This document shows, one piece after another, positions 22,894 through 31,439 of a stretch of 39,931 bases of DNA. A program made the translations under genes and the position numbers. The notes beneath the pieces were generated by a model. The model was not told where the DNA came from. It made no database searches and saw nothing but the letters and a program-made list of their open reading frames with translations. Source of the DNA: an uncultured Acidimicrobiales bacterium (GTDB lineage: Bacteria; Actinomycetota; Acidimicrobiia; Acidimicrobiales; SZUA-35); contig CALHCB010000202.1 of NCBI GenBank assembly GCA_937930695.1, forward strand, positions 1 through 39,931. Reading direction: 5' to 3'. How positions within the stretch are numbered: position 1 is the first letter of the stretch; every line of letters begins with the position of its first letter.

Positions 22894-24480
22894 GTGACTT
22901 CCCCCGCAGCTGATGACCTCGATCTTGGTTCGTTCACCAACGACGCGCCCTGGAGCGTCAAGTCGAACACCCTGGTCTGGCGGGCCGGTGTCGATCGGTT
23001 ACGAGCCGAGCAACTCCGCGCCCTCCCCGGCTTGACCAGACCCCCGAAGTTGCCACCGCTGCGTCGAGCCGTCACCGTGATCCGAATCCTCGGCCTCGCC
23101 ATCGTCATTTGGGCGGTGAAGGAGCGGGGTCGAGACACTTCGAAGACCGGCATCTCGCGACGCGTCCGACTCGCAGCAGAGAAGCTCGGGCCCACCTACA
23201 TCAAGTTGGCGCAGATCATCTCCGCTGGCGAAGGTGTCTTCCCCAAGGAGCTGGTCGACGAATGCAAGAAGTGCCGCGACCAGGTTCCCGCTGTGCCGTA
23301 CGAAAAGGTCGTCGACATCGTCGAGGCCGAACTCGGGCGCCCACTGCACGCCGTGTTCCAGAGCTTCGACCCTGCTCCCCTGGCTGCAGCCTCGATCGCC
23401 CAGGTGCACCGAGCCGTGCTCCGGACAGGTGAAGAGGTCGTCGTCAAAGTCCAGCGACCTGGGATTGACGAGTTGGTTCGCAAGGACTTGAAGGTCCTCG
23501 CCTGGCTCGCACCGTTCCTGGTTGGTCGGATCCCGGTTTCAGCCCTGGCCAATCCTCCTGCCCTCGTCGAGCTCTTCGCAGAGACCATCATCGAAGAACT
23601 CGACTTCCGACTCGAAGCCGACAACATGCTTGATCTCGGTCGAGTGTTCGTCGAACTGAATCAGCTTGGATTCGTCGTGCCCCGACCCCACCCCGAGCAC
23701 GTCACCGCCCGGATGCTCGTCATGCAGAAGATGGACGGCTTCAACTTCGACGACGCCGTCGGCATGAATGCAGCGGGCATCGACACCGAGGCCGTCGTCA
23801 AGACCGGGATGATCGGATTTCTCGAAGGAGCGTTTCTCCACGGTGTGTTCCACGGTGATCTCCACGGCGGAAATCTCTTCGTGATGGAAGACGGGCGGAC
23901 CGCACTCGTCGACTTCGGCATCACCGGGCGTCTTACCGAGCGAGAGCGCATGGCGTTTCTCAAGATGATGATGACCGCGACAATGAACGACGTACGGGGC
24001 CAAGTCGATGCACTCCGCGAACTCGGAGCACTCCCCCTCGACACCGACGTCGATGCGGTTATCAAGGATCTTGGACTCGACGGCCCCCCGCTCGATCCCA
24101 CCAAACTCGAGCCAGACGAAATGGTTGCCGAGCTCCAGCGCATCATCAAAGCACTGCTGGCCTACGGCGCACGCATGCCGAAGCCCCTGATGCTGTACGT
24201 GAAGAATCTGATCTTCATCGATGGGGCAATCGCCACCCTGGCTCCCGAGCTCGACATGTTTGCTGTCGTGACGGACATCGCGATGCACTTCGCGACAACC
24301 CATGGCCAGGCCATCTCCGAGCAACTCGGGATGGCGCAAGAGGAATGGAAACTCGACCTCGATGGCGTCAAGGCCGGCTTCGGCGTTGACCCAAACGAGA
24401 TGGATCGACTGACCTACGCAGAGCTCCAAGAACGTCGACAACTCATCAACAAGCGCTTGACCGGCAAGTTTCTCGACTGA
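22894..24480 (+). CDS. UbiB/ABC1/AarF-family atypical kinase
   Basis: A 528-residue member of the ADCK/UbiB family. Visible motifs: the KxGQ-type block LGPTYIKLAQIISAGEGVFP (Lys104, Gln107), AAASIAQVHRAVL (Ala-rich nucleotide loop), EEVVVKVQRPGIDELV (VxVKVQRP), EELDFRLEADNM, and the catalytic FHGDLHGGNLFV followed by ALVDFGITGRL. The KxGQ motif is usually part of the autoinhibitory extension. The C-terminal ~150 residues contain a helical region. UbiB proteins act in ubiquinone synthesis; in actinobacteria, which lack ubiquinone, the role is unknown and may concern isoprenoid lipids. Starts at GTG 22894; the nearby box is not TAnnnT. Confidence 0.9.
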   Translation: MTSPAADDLDLGSFTNDAPWSVKSNTLVWRAGVDRLRAEQLRALPGLTRPPKLPPLRRAVTVIRILGLAIVIWAVKERGRDTSKTGISRRVRLAAEKLGPTYIKLAQIISAGEGVFPKELVDECKKCRDQVPAVPYEKVVDIVEAELGRPLHAVFQSFDPAPLAAASIAQVHRAVLRTGEEVVVKVQRPGIDELVRKDLKVLAWLAPFLVGRIPVSALANPPALVELFAETIIEELDFRLEADNMLDLGRVFVELNQLGFVVPRPHPEHVTARMLVMQKMDGFNFDDAVGMNAAGIDTEAVVKTGMIGFLEGAFLHGVFHGDLHGGNLFVMEDGRTALVDFGITGRLTERERMAFLKMMMTATMNDVRGQVDALRELGALPLDTDVDAVIKDLGLDGPPLDPTKLEPDEMVAELQRIIKALLAYGARMPKPLMLYVKNLIFIDGAIATLAPELDMFAVVTDIAMHFATTHGQAISEQLGMAQEEWKLDLDGVKAGFGVDPNEMDRLTYAELQERRQLINKRLTGKFLD

Positions 24481-24538
24481 CGAGGTCGTCCAACCCAAGA
24501 TGCTGGAGAAGAAGCGACGCTTCAAGGTCTGCGTGCGC

Positions 24539-24544
24539 TAGACA
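24539..24544 (+). promoter_or_regulatory. -10 box of nucS (leaderless)
   Basis: TAGACA is followed by 6 nt (ACAGCG) and GTG 24551. The last base departs from TAnnnT, but the spacing is exactly that of the other leaderless starts. Confidence 0.4.
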
Positions 24545-24550
24545 ACAGCG

Positions 24551-25210
24551 GTGCGGTTGGTCATTGCGGAATGCACGGTGGACTACGACGGGCGCCTGAC
24601 GGCCCATCTTCCAAGAGCTGTCCGTCTCCTCATGGTGAAGGCAGATGGTTGCGTTGCCGTCCATGCCGATGGTGGCGCCTACAAGCCATTGAATTGGATG
24701 AATGCGCCCAACGTGTTCACCGACCATGGTGATCACTGGACGGTTGTCAGTCCCAAGGGAGAAGCGCTGACGATCACGCTGCACGAGATCATCAGCGACC
24801 AGAGTCAAGAGCTCGGCATCGACCCTGGCCTGCAGAAAGACGGCGTCGAAGCTCACCTCCAAGAACTACTGGCTCTCGACACCGGACAGATCGCCGTAGG
24901 CATGAAGTTGATCCGTCGTGAGTACCCGACCGAGATCGGTCCGGTCGACTTGCTCTGCCGAGACGCCGACGGCGCAACAGTTGCCATCGAGATCAAGCGT
25001 CGGGGAGAAATAGACGGCGTCGAGCAGCTGACTCGGTACCTGGAGTTCCTCAACCGTGTGACCGACTTGGCTCCAGTCCGGGGAATGTTCGTTGCCCAAG
25101 AAATCAAGCCGCAGGCCAAGACACTCGCAGCGGACCGCAAGATCGAATTTCTCGAAGTCGACTATGACGTCTTGCGAGGCGTCGAGCGCCCCCAACAGAA
25201 ACTGTTCTGA
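24551..25210 (+). CDS. nucS: Endonuclease NucS (EndoMS), mismatch-specific
   Basis: A 219-residue protein, the size of actinobacterial NucS. The N-terminal DNA-binding/dimer domain [20 protein letters not shown] is followed by [20 protein letters not shown]. The C-terminal RecB-like nuclease domain has [14 protein letters not shown] (Asp), [20 protein letters not shown] (ExK with Glu and Lys) and YLEFLNRVT. NucS cuts DNA at G/T, G/G and T/T mismatches and provides post-replicative mismatch repair in actinobacteria and archaea that lack MutS/MutL. Members carry a beta-clamp-binding C-terminal tail; here the protein ends [10 protein letters not shown], which fits a clamp-interacting motif. The AAC(3)-like gene begins 5 nt after its stop. 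Confidence 0.95.
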   Translation: MRLVIAECTVDYDGRLTAHLPRAVRLLMVKADGCVAVHADGGAYKPLNWMNAPNVFTDHGDHWTVVSPKGEALTITLHEIISDQSQELGIDPGLQKDGVEAHLQELLALDTGQIAVGMKLIRREYPTEIGPVDLLCRDADGATVAIEIKRRGEIDGVEQLTRYLEFLNRVTDLAPVRGMFVAQEIKPQAKTLAADRKIEFLEVDYDVLRGVERPQQKLF

Positions 25211-25215
25211 TTCCC

Positions 25216-26052
25216 ATGGTGGATCGAATGACCGAAGCCGCCGCGATCGAGGGGACAGACCGTCCTGTCACACAACGATCACTTGTCTCAGACCTGCGAG
25301 CTCTCGGAGTCGAACAGGGCGATGTCGTCATCGTCCATACGTCTCTCTCCGCGCTGGGTTGGGTCATCGGAGGCTCTCAGGCTGTTGTCGAAGCCCTGAT
25401 GGAGTCCGTTGGCTCTGCGGGAACCATCGTGATGCCGACGCAGTCCGGGCACGTCAGTGACCCGGCTGAGTGGTCGGCGCCTCCCGTGCCCGAGACGTGG
25501 CACCAGATCGTTCGCGATGAGATGCCGACGTACGACCCGGCGCTGACGCCAACGCGTTTGATGGGTCAGGTCGTCGACTGTTTTCGTCATCACCCGAGCA
25601 CCGTGCGCAGCGAACATCCTCAGTTGTCCGTCGCGGCGGCAGGCCGCCAAGCCGACGAAATCATCCGCCCCCACGAATTCGCCGCCGGGCTCGGCCCCAC
25701 CTCACCGCTCGGGCGGATGTATGAGCTCGGAGCGAAGGTCCTGTTGCTCGGCGTGGGGCATGGGAACAACACCTCACTCCACCTGGCTGAGTACCAGGCC
25801 GAGTGGCCCTCCAAGTCCACGAGTCAGCGCGGTGCGCCGTTGATCGTCAACAACGAGCGTCAATGGGTTGAGGTCGAGGATCTCGACATCGACGAAGAGG
25901 ACTTCGAGCAGATCGGTGCCAGCTTTGTCACCGAGTGGAAGGGCGAGGGGGCTCAGACCGATGGACCGGTCGGCGCCGGAATCGGCCGACTCATGTCGAT
26001 GCCCGCCCTCGTCGACTTCGCCACCAGCTGGATGTCCAACAACCGCCGCTAA
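25216..26052 (+). CDS. AAC(3)-family aminoglycoside N-acetyltransferase homologue
   Basis: A 278-residue member of the antibiotic N(3)-acetyltransferase family. Typical segments: GDVVIVHTSLSALGWVIGGS, GSAGTIVMPTQSGHVSDPAE, VRDEMPTYDPALTPTRLMGQ, VDCFRHHPSTVRSEHPQLSV (with the family's Arg-Ser-x-His-Pro), YELGAKVLLLGVGHGNNTSL with HLAEY. It transfers acetyl from acetyl-CoA to an amine; a chromosomal member next to housekeeping genes may have an unrelated substrate. Two starts are possible: ATG 25216 or ATG 25228, the latter better placed behind GGTGG. With nucS upstream it forms a likely two-gene transcript. Resistance is not implied without testing. Confidence 0.87.
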   Translation: MVDRMTEAAAIEGTDRPVTQRSLVSDLRALGVEQGDVVIVHTSLSALGWVIGGSQAVVEALMESVGSAGTIVMPTQSGHVSDPAEWSAPPVPETWHQIVRDEMPTYDPALTPTRLMGQVVDCFRHHPSTVRSEHPQLSVAAAGRQADEIIRPHEFAAGLGPTSPLGRMYELGAKVLLLGVGHGNNTSLHLAEYQAEWPSKSTSQRGAPLIVNNERQWVEVEDLDIDEEDFEQIGASFVTEWKGEGAQTDGPVGAGIGRLMSMPALVDFATSWMSNNRR

Positions 26053-26053
26053 C

Positions 26054-26172
26054 CCCTCCGGATTGGTGGAGCGAGACGGACAATTACGACCGTCTGCCTC
26101 CACCGATGCAACCGCCCTCCGGATTGGTGGAGTGAGACGACCACTTATGACCGTCTACCTCCACCAATCGTG
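26054..26172. repeat. Tandem hairpin repeat, two copies of about 61 nt
   Basis: Two copies (26054-26114 and 26115-26172) share CCCTCCGGATTGGTGGAG, then GAGACG and ACCGTCT, then CCTCCACC. Each folds back on itself. In copy 2, GATTGGTGGAG pairs perfectly with CTCCACCAATC (11 bp), then a 2x2 internal loop, AGACG with CGTCT, and a 12-nt loop. In copy 1 the same stem has one wobble pair and one end mismatch, and the inner stem gains a base pair. The repeat fills the gap between convergent genes and may act as a bidirectional terminator or be a REP-like element. Confidence 0.8.
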
Positions 26173-26201
26173 GGAAGAGGGTGGAAGGGCATGAGGTTTG
26201 G

Positions 26202-27077
26202 TTAGCTGAAGGAGACGCCGCCGTTGTTGAGGACGACTCGCCCGTCGCCACCGAGGGTCTGGAAGATCGCCGTGCCAGATTCGCCTTCGCCGGTCCACAT
26301 GTTGATGGTGAGTGCCTCACCCGGCATGACGGGCGAGGAGAACCGACCCTCCATCGCGTTGAAGCGGGTTGGATCGTTGTCGCACAGCGCAGAGAGCAAG
26401 CCACGACCGGTAAAGCCGTAGGTGCACAGTCCGTGAAGAATCGGCTTCGGAAAGCCGCCAACATCGGAGAACTGCTTGTCAGAGTGCAGCGGATTGCGAT
26501 CCCCGCTCAGGCGGTAGAGCAACGCTTGATCATCACGGGTCTGATAGGTGACGGAGTGGTCTGGGGCTCGGTCCGGGGCCACATTCGACTTCACCGAAGG
26601 TCCACGATCGCCACCGAAGTCTCCTTCGCCGGTGATGAAGACCGACGACGTCGTGTCGAACAACGGTTGACCATCAGAGGTCAACACGGCAGTCGCCTTT
26701 GTCGCTACGACTGCTCCCTTGCCCTTGTCGTAGATTCCGGTGATCTCATCAACCATCGAGATCTCGCCAGCAACCGGAATCGGGCGATGCAGGACAATCC
26801 CCTGCTCGCCGTGGACCAACATGCGAGCGTCGTACTTCCCCGCGCTGCTCATGGCGCTGGAACCGCCACGAGCGTTGAAGCCCGAGAGCACACAGAACGT
26901 TGGGAGCACTGCTTGATCGACCCCGGCGGTGTTCTCGGTGGTGAATTGAAGCTCATCGCCGACCGGGTCCGAAACCCCGCAGCCAACGCCAAGGGCGTAC
27001 AGCAACGCGTCGCGGGAATCCCAGGACCACACCCTGGCCTCTCCCTTGGTTCCGACAGCATCTGGATTCATGGGCAT
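26202..27077 (-). CDS. MaoC-like hydratase 2 (R-specific enoyl-CoA hydratase type)
   Basis: A 291-residue double-hotdog enzyme of the peroxisomal multifunctional-enzyme-2 hydratase kind. N-terminal half: SWDSRDALLYALGVGCGVSD and FTTENTAGVDQAVLPTFCVL. The C-terminal half carries the hydratase 2 signature LYRLSGDRNPLHSD with the catalytic Asp and His, followed by ILHGLCTYGFTGRGLLSALC. It should hydrate trans-2-enoyl-CoA to (R)-3-hydroxyacyl-CoA. AGGAGG 7 nt before ATG 27077 is a strong ribosome binding site. It lies 11 nt behind a short-chain dehydrogenase whose sequence matches the dehydrogenase half of MFE-2, so the pair performs two consecutive steps of side-chain or fatty acid beta-oxidation. 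Confidence 0.9.
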   Translation of the reverse strand: MPMNPDAVGTKGEARVWSWDSRDALLYALGVGCGVSDPVGDELQFTTENTAGVDQAVLPTFCVLSGFNARGGSSAMSSAGKYDARMLVHGEQGIVLHRPIPVAGEISMVDEITGIYDKGKGAVVATKATAVLTSDGQPLFDTTSSVFITGEGDFGGDRGPSVKSNVAPDRAPDHSVTYQTRDDQALLYRLSGDRNPLHSDKQFSDVGGFPKPILHGLCTYGFTGRGLLSALCDNDPTRFNAMEGRFSSPVMPGEALTINMWTGEGESGTAIFQTLGGDGRVVLNNGGVSFS

Positions 27078-27088
27078 CGCAAGGCCTC

Positions 27089-28015
27089 CTAGTAAGGCGT
27101 CGGGTAGCCGGGTCCGGTGAACGGATCGCCTGCCATATTCGAATTGGGTTGCGCGTCCGCCATCATCTGCTGGACGACCGCGCCGACATCAGTTGGTTCT
27201 GCTGGGGCATCGACGGACGGGCCCTTGTGCCACGTATTGGCGATGCCAAGCTCGCGTCCGCTGGAGAGGAATACACGGCCCGTCACCTGCGCAGATTCCT
27301 TGCTCGCCAGCCACGTTCCGATCGGGGCCACCCATCGGGGATCCATCATGGCCTTGCCCTCGTCGTCCATTGTTCCCATACCGAGGTCCTCGGTCATGCG
27401 AGTGAGCGCTCCGGGCGAGATGGCATTCACGGTTACCCCGTAGCGAGCCAGCTCTTGGGCTGCAATCACGGTGAACGAGGCGATGCCTGCCTTGGCTGCG
27501 CCGTAGTTGGTCTGTCCCGGGTTTCCGAAGATGCCAGAGACAGACGTGGTGTTGATGAGCCGAGCATCGTTCGTCTCCCCTGCCTTCGCCCGCTCTCGCC
27601 AGTATGCGGCGGCCCAGCGTGAGGGTGCGAACGTGCCTTTGAGGTGAACCTTGATGACTGCGTCCCACTCGCCCTCGGTCATGTTCGTCAGCATGCGATC
27701 TCGAAGGATGCCTGCATTGTTGATGACCACGTCGAGGCCGCCGAACGTCTCGACGGCCTGGTTGATCATGCGCTGGGCGCCTTCCCAATCCGACACATCG
27801 TCGGCATTGGCGGCGGCCTGGCCACCGGTGTCGTTGATCTCAGCAACGACTTCTTCTGCTGGAGAGAGATCACTGCCTGAACCATCACGGGCTCCGCCCA
27901 GATCGTTCACGATCACCTTGGCGCCGTGCTGGGCCAGCATCAACGCGTGCTCGCGTCCAATTCCCCGACCGGCACCGGTCACAATTGCTACACGGTCTTC
28001 GCACAAACGGCTCAT
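27089..28015 (-). CDS. Short-chain dehydrogenase, MFE-2 3-hydroxyacyl-CoA dehydrogenase type
   Basis: A 308-residue SDR starting at ATG 28015, six bases behind GAGGAG. It has the cofactor motif VAIVTGAGRGIGREHALMLA (TGxxxGxG), VNDLGGARDGSGSDLSPAEE (an insertion typical of the MFE-2 family), VINNAGILRDRMLTNMTE (NNAG), the catalytic INTTSVSGIFGNPGQTNYGA plus AKAG (Ser, Tyr, Lys), and VNAISPGALTRMTED. The C-terminal extension is also family-typical. It would oxidise (R)-3-hydroxyacyl-CoA with NAD. Together with the downstream hydratase it rebuilds the eukaryotic HSD17B4 two-domain enzyme as two genes. Steroid or long-chain fatty acid substrates are both plausible. Confidence 0.92.
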   Translation of the reverse strand: MSRLCEDRVAIVTGAGRGIGREHALMLAQHGAKVIVNDLGGARDGSGSDLSPAEEVVAEINDTGGQAAANADDVSDWEGAQRMINQAVETFGGLDVVINNAGILRDRMLTNMTEGEWDAVIKVHLKGTFAPSRWAAAYWRERAKAGETNDARLINTTSVSGIFGNPGQTNYGAAKAGIASFTVIAAQELARYGVTVNAISPGALTRMTEDLGMGTMDDEGKAMMDPRWVAPIGTWLASKESAQVTGRVFLSSGRELGIANTWHKGPSVDAPAEPTDVGAVVQQMMADAQPNSNMAGDPFTGPGYPTPY

Positions 28016-28054
28016 CAGCCACTCCTCAGAAATCAACACCAGAACGAGTGGATC

Positions 28055-30094
28055 ATGTCACAGCTCGATGAAGAAGCGAAAAGCGTGACGCCACGTCGGG
28101 GCCGTTCGGTGGCAGACTCAGCAGCTGTGTCCAGAAAGCGGCGGATCGCCCTCATCGCGGGAGGAATTCCCCTAGCCCTCCTCCTGCTCTTGGTCGCAGC
28201 CTGGGGAATCGACACCGCGGTGTCCGGCGACCGCGTCGTGCGCAACGTCTACACCGAAAGCGGCACTCCTCTCGGCGGGTTGAACCGAACCGACGTCGAA
28301 GCAACCGCCGCGGATCTCACTGCCGCCCTCTCGACCGAGCCCGCCACGCTCGTTGTCGGTACTCAGCTCTTCGATTCCAACCCGGTCGAACTCGGCGCGA
28401 AGGTCGACGGCCAGGCCCTTGCCGATGTTGCTCTCGACGCTCGCCGCGGCGGCAATGTCGTGACTCGTCCGTTTCGTTGGATCGGCACGTTCTTCAACGA
28501 TGTCGAAGTGCCGGTGTCATACGTCATCGACGAATCACAGTCTGCGCAGACAACAACCGATCTCATCGAACCACTGCTCGCCGAGCCGATCGAACCCGAA
28601 ATCGGCCTCATCGGCGGCGAGCTCGTCGTGACCCCAGGTGCTGACGGGGCACGACTTGACGGTTCAGCGCTCTATGACGCGATGCCGGCCATGATGGAAT
28701 CTGGCCCGCCGTACAAGCTCGAACTCGCTCCTGAGCCGCTCAATCCTGATGTCGAAGACGCTGTCCTGAGCGCCGTTGCCGACGAGGCCAATGCCGCCAC
28801 CGGCAAGGCAGTTGAGTTCCAGGTTCTGTCCTCTCAGGCCGTCGTCGACGGCCCAACAGTCCGCAGCTGGGTCCTGCTCGACGAGACGGGCCCGACTCCC
28901 ACCTGGACCATTGATCAACAAGCCGCGGTTGCCGAGCTCCAGCCGCTCTTCACCGGGCTTGGCTCTGATGATCAGCAGGCACGCTTCGATATCTCCGACG
29001 GAAGGCCGATCATCATTCCTGCCTCCGAGTCGGTCGTCTGTTGCGACGACGACACTGCTGAACGCATCAAGAACGGCCTCCTTGCGCCGCCCGAGGCTCC
29101 AGAGCCACTCGAGGGCGAAGAGGCGACCGAAGAAGTCAGCAACGATGGTGAGGATGAAGCAGCCGAGCCCGAACTGGAGATCGGCCGACGCATCGAGTTG
29201 GCGCCCCGAGTGGCGGCAAGCTCTGCAGGAGTTGCCGAACTCGAAGCACTTGGGATCATCGAAGAAGTTTCGACGTTCACCACCCAGCACAAGTGCTGCG
29301 AAGGTCGCGTCACCAATATCCAACTGATGGCCGACATCGTGAAGGGCACAATCATCGAGCCTGGCGGACGATTTGATCTCAACGAAGCCGTTGGCCGACG
29401 CACGACTGCAAACGGCTTCGTCCCGGCGGGAGCGATTGCCCAAGGCGTCCTCGAATCCCAGGTCGGTGGCGGCGTCAGCCAGTTCACCACCACAATTTTC
29501 AATGCCGCCTTCTTCGGTGGCCTCGATTTCATCGAATATCAGAGCCACTCGCTCTACTTCAGCCGATATCCGAGAGGACGAGAAGCGACCATCTCGTTTC
29601 CGAAGCCCGATTTCATCATCGAGAACAACACCCCCTATGGCATCTTGATCTGGCCGACCTACACCGACACGTCGATCTCCGTCACCTTCTATTCGACCAA
29701 GAACGTCGAGGTCTACTGCGTCAAGACCGACGACTCGCTCGTTCAAGGTGAGGACGGGTGTGACAGCGCGGTTCGCACCGGGTCACAGGGCGCTTGCACG
29801 AGAAACACCACGGTGCGCCAGCGCGACTTCGAAGATGGTCGTTCGATCGAAGACTCCGTCTTTGCCGTGTACCGACCGGGTGAGGGACTTGATTGCGCCG
29901 GCAACTCGACTCGCCCGACGGTCCCCGAGCCTGAACCTGATCCGAATGCCACAACAACAACTGTTGCTGGTGACACCACACCGACCACGGTCGCCCCACC
30001 AGCGACGACCGCGCCACCGGCTACCACCGCACCCACTACAGCGGCACCGACCACCGCGGCTCCCACCACCGCCCCACCATCGTCTGACGGATAG
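28055..30094 (+). CDS. VanW-domain membrane-anchored cell-wall protein
   Basis: A 679-residue protein. Residues 1-30 are basic and cytoplasmic, 30-52 form one membrane helix (IALIAGGIPLALLLLLVAAW), then two peptidoglycan-binding-like repeats (about 60-370, with VYTESGTPLGGLNRTDVEAT), an acidic linker (EEATEEVSNDGEDEAAEPEL) and the VanW domain (about 405-545: FTTQHKCCEGRVTNIQLMAD, EPGGRFDLNEAVGRRTTANG, GVLESQVGGGVSQFTTTIFN). The tail (about 625-679) is a Thr/Pro/Ala repeat, likely a wall-spanning stretch. VanW proteins occur in vancomycin-resistance clusters and widely in Gram-positive bacteria; their activity is unknown. The start ATG 28055 lies 39 nt from the divergent SDR gene. Confidence 0.87.
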   Translation: MSQLDEEAKSVTPRRGRSVADSAAVSRKRRIALIAGGIPLALLLLLVAAWGIDTAVSGDRVVRNVYTESGTPLGGLNRTDVEATAADLTAALSTEPATLVVGTQLFDSNPVELGAKVDGQALADVALDARRGGNVVTRPFRWIGTFFNDVEVPVSYVIDESQSAQTTTDLIEPLLAEPIEPEIGLIGGELVVTPGADGARLDGSALYDAMPAMMESGPPYKLELAPEPLNPDVEDAVLSAVADEANAATGKAVEFQVLSSQAVVDGPTVRSWVLLDETGPTPTWTIDQQAAVAELQPLFTGLGSDDQQARFDISDGRPIIIPASESVVCCDDDTAERIKNGLLAPPEAPEPLEGEEATEEVSNDGEDEAAEPELEIGRRIELAPRVAASSAGVAELEALGIIEEVSTFTTQHKCCEGRVTNIQLMADIVKGTIIEPGGRFDLNEAVGRRTTANGFVPAGAIAQGVLESQVGGGVSQFTTTIFNAAFFGGLDFIEYQSHSLYFSRYPRGREATISFPKPDFIIENNTPYGILIWPTYTDTSISVTFYSTKNVEVYCVKTDDSLVQGEDGCDSAVRTGSQGACTRNTTVRQRDFEDGRSIEDSVFAVYRPGEGLDCAGNSTRPTVPEPEPDPNATTTTVAGDTTPTTVAPPATTAPPATTAPTTAAPTTAAPTTAPPSSDG

Positions 30095-30099
30095 ACGAA

Positions 30100-30123
30100 C
30101 GGTCGTACTTCCGTACGTGACCG
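30100..30123 (+). terminator. Hairpin after the VanW gene
   Basis: CGGTC-GTAC-TTCC-GTAC-(GT bulge)-GACCG gives 9 paired bases with one 2-nt bulge, 5 nt after the stop codon. No T-run follows; moderate support as terminator. Confidence 0.5.
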
Positions 30124-30173
30124 ATGCACGGTTCGACCCCGCTCCGAGGCGACATGGTTTGGGCCAGCGGCTC

Positions 30174-30179
30174 TAGCCT
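30174..30179 (+). promoter_or_regulatory. -10 box of flavoprotein gene (leaderless)
   Basis: TAGCCT is followed by 6 nt (GAACGG) and GTG 30186. Confidence 0.5.
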
Positions 30180-30185
30180 GAACGG

Positions 30186-31439
30186 GTGAGCTTCCCGGTC
30201 AGCCAGCCAGCCTCTGCACTCGATGTGCTCGATGTTGTGATCGTTGGCGCCGGACCTGCAGGCGCAGCCGCTGTGATCGAAGCTGAGCGGGCTGGTTTGT
30301 CGGCGGTCTGCATCGACAAAGCCCACTTCCCTCGTGACAAGTGCTGCGGCGATGGCTTGACCGCTGGTGCCCTTCGACATCTCGACGCACTCGGTCTGGA
30401 TCCAGCGAACGTTCCGAGCTGGAAGGTGGTCAACGACGTCATCGTCGGCGGACCTGACCGCAAGCTCGTGACGTTCCCGCTACCTCGAGACAACGGACAG
30501 TTCGCGGCGATCACCCGCAGAAGCGAACTCGATGCCGCGCTCGTCGATCTGGCTCGCAAGCAAGGTTGTGAGATCCGTGAAGGGATCGCTCTGGATCGGC
30601 TGGTGAGTCACCCCGAGCATGTTGAACTCCATTTGTCTGACGGTTCGGTCCTTCGCTCGCGCTTCTTGGTTGCGGCCGACGGCATGTGGTCCCCGACGCG
30701 CAAAATGCTCGGCCTCGGACTCCCGAACTATCGAGGCGACTGGCATGCATTCCGCCAGTACTTCGTTGATGTCGGCGACAAAGCAGCAAACGACCTCTAC
30801 GTGTGGTTCGAACCCGACCTGCTCCCTGGCTATGTGTGGTCGTTCCCGCTTGCGGACGGTACGGCCAACGTCGGCTTCGGGATCCAGCGTGATACCGGCC
30901 ACAAGATCCAGGACATGAAGGACCTCTGGCCAGACATCCTCGCTCGTCCTCATATCCGAGAGGTCCTCGGTCCGAATGCGAAGCCCGAGTCGCCGCACAA
31001 GGCGTGGCCAATTCCCGCTCGACTCGGCGAAGTCACGACGAGCCACGGCCGTGTGCTCTTTGTCGGCGATGCCGCAGCCGCCACTGACCCGATGACCGGT
31101 GAAGGAATCGGTCAAGCGATCGAAACCGGGCGCCTGGCGATCGAGTCCATCAACCGGGGCCTCGATCCCACGAACGTTCGCCGCCATTACGACGACACCC
31201 TCCGCAAGGGAATGATCAAAGACCACGGGCTCGCAGGAGCGCTGTCTTCGGTGCTCGGCACCAAGCTTGGCGCCACCTGGAGCGTCCGCATCGCAGGACT
31301 GACCGGGTGGACTCGCCGGAACTTCGCTCGCTGGCTTTTCGAGGACTACCCGCGTGCGGTGCTCGGCACCCCGAAGCGGTGGACGAAGGATCTGTTCACC
31401 AGCCCCGGGGCATACGAGAAGTCCTCGACTGAGACTTAG
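30186..31439 (+). CDS. Geranylgeranyl-reductase-family FAD oxidoreductase
   Basis: A 417-residue flavoprotein. The dinucleotide-binding motif is VLDVVIVGAGPAGAAAVIEA (GAGPAG, residues 21-26); CIDKAHFPRDKCCGDGLTAG is the family CxGDGL loop; ITRRSELDAALVDLARKQGC and FLVAADGMWSPTRKMLGL follow; and RVLFVGDAAAATDPMTGEGI plus GQAIETGRLA is the second FAD motif. Family members saturate isoprenoid double bonds, including the menaquinone side-chain reductase MenJ of mycobacteria, or hydroxylate aromatic rings. The closest visible motif (CGDGLT) matches the geranylgeranyl reductase group, so isoprenoid or menaquinone reduction is the leading inference. Its stop overlaps the stop of the convergent gene by 4 nt (TTAG). 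Confidence 0.88.
   Translation: MSFPVSQPASALDVLDVVIVGAGPAGAAAVIEAERAGLSAVCIDKAHFPRDKCCGDGLTAGALRHLDALGLDPANVPSWKVVNDVIVGGPDRKLVTFPLPRDNGQFAAITRRSELDAALVDLARKQGCEIREGIALDRLVSHPEHVELHLSDGSVLRSRFLVAADGMWSPTRKMLGLGLPNYRGDWHAFRQYFVDVGDKAANDLYVWFEPDLLPGYVWSFPLADGTANVGFGIQRDTGHKIQDMKDLWPDILARPHIREVLGPNAKPESPHKAWPIPARLGEVTTSHGRVLFVGDAAAATDPMTGEGIGQAIETGRLAIESINRGLDPTNVRRHYDDTLRKGMIKDHGLAGALSSVLGTKLGATWSVRIAGLTGWTRRNFARWLFEDYPRAVLGTPKRWTKDLFTSPGAYEKSSTET

Noticed and set aside
28664-29746. A 360-codon minus-strand frame opposite the VanW gene
   Set aside because: Antisense shadow without domains; the plus-strand VanW motifs are intact throughout.
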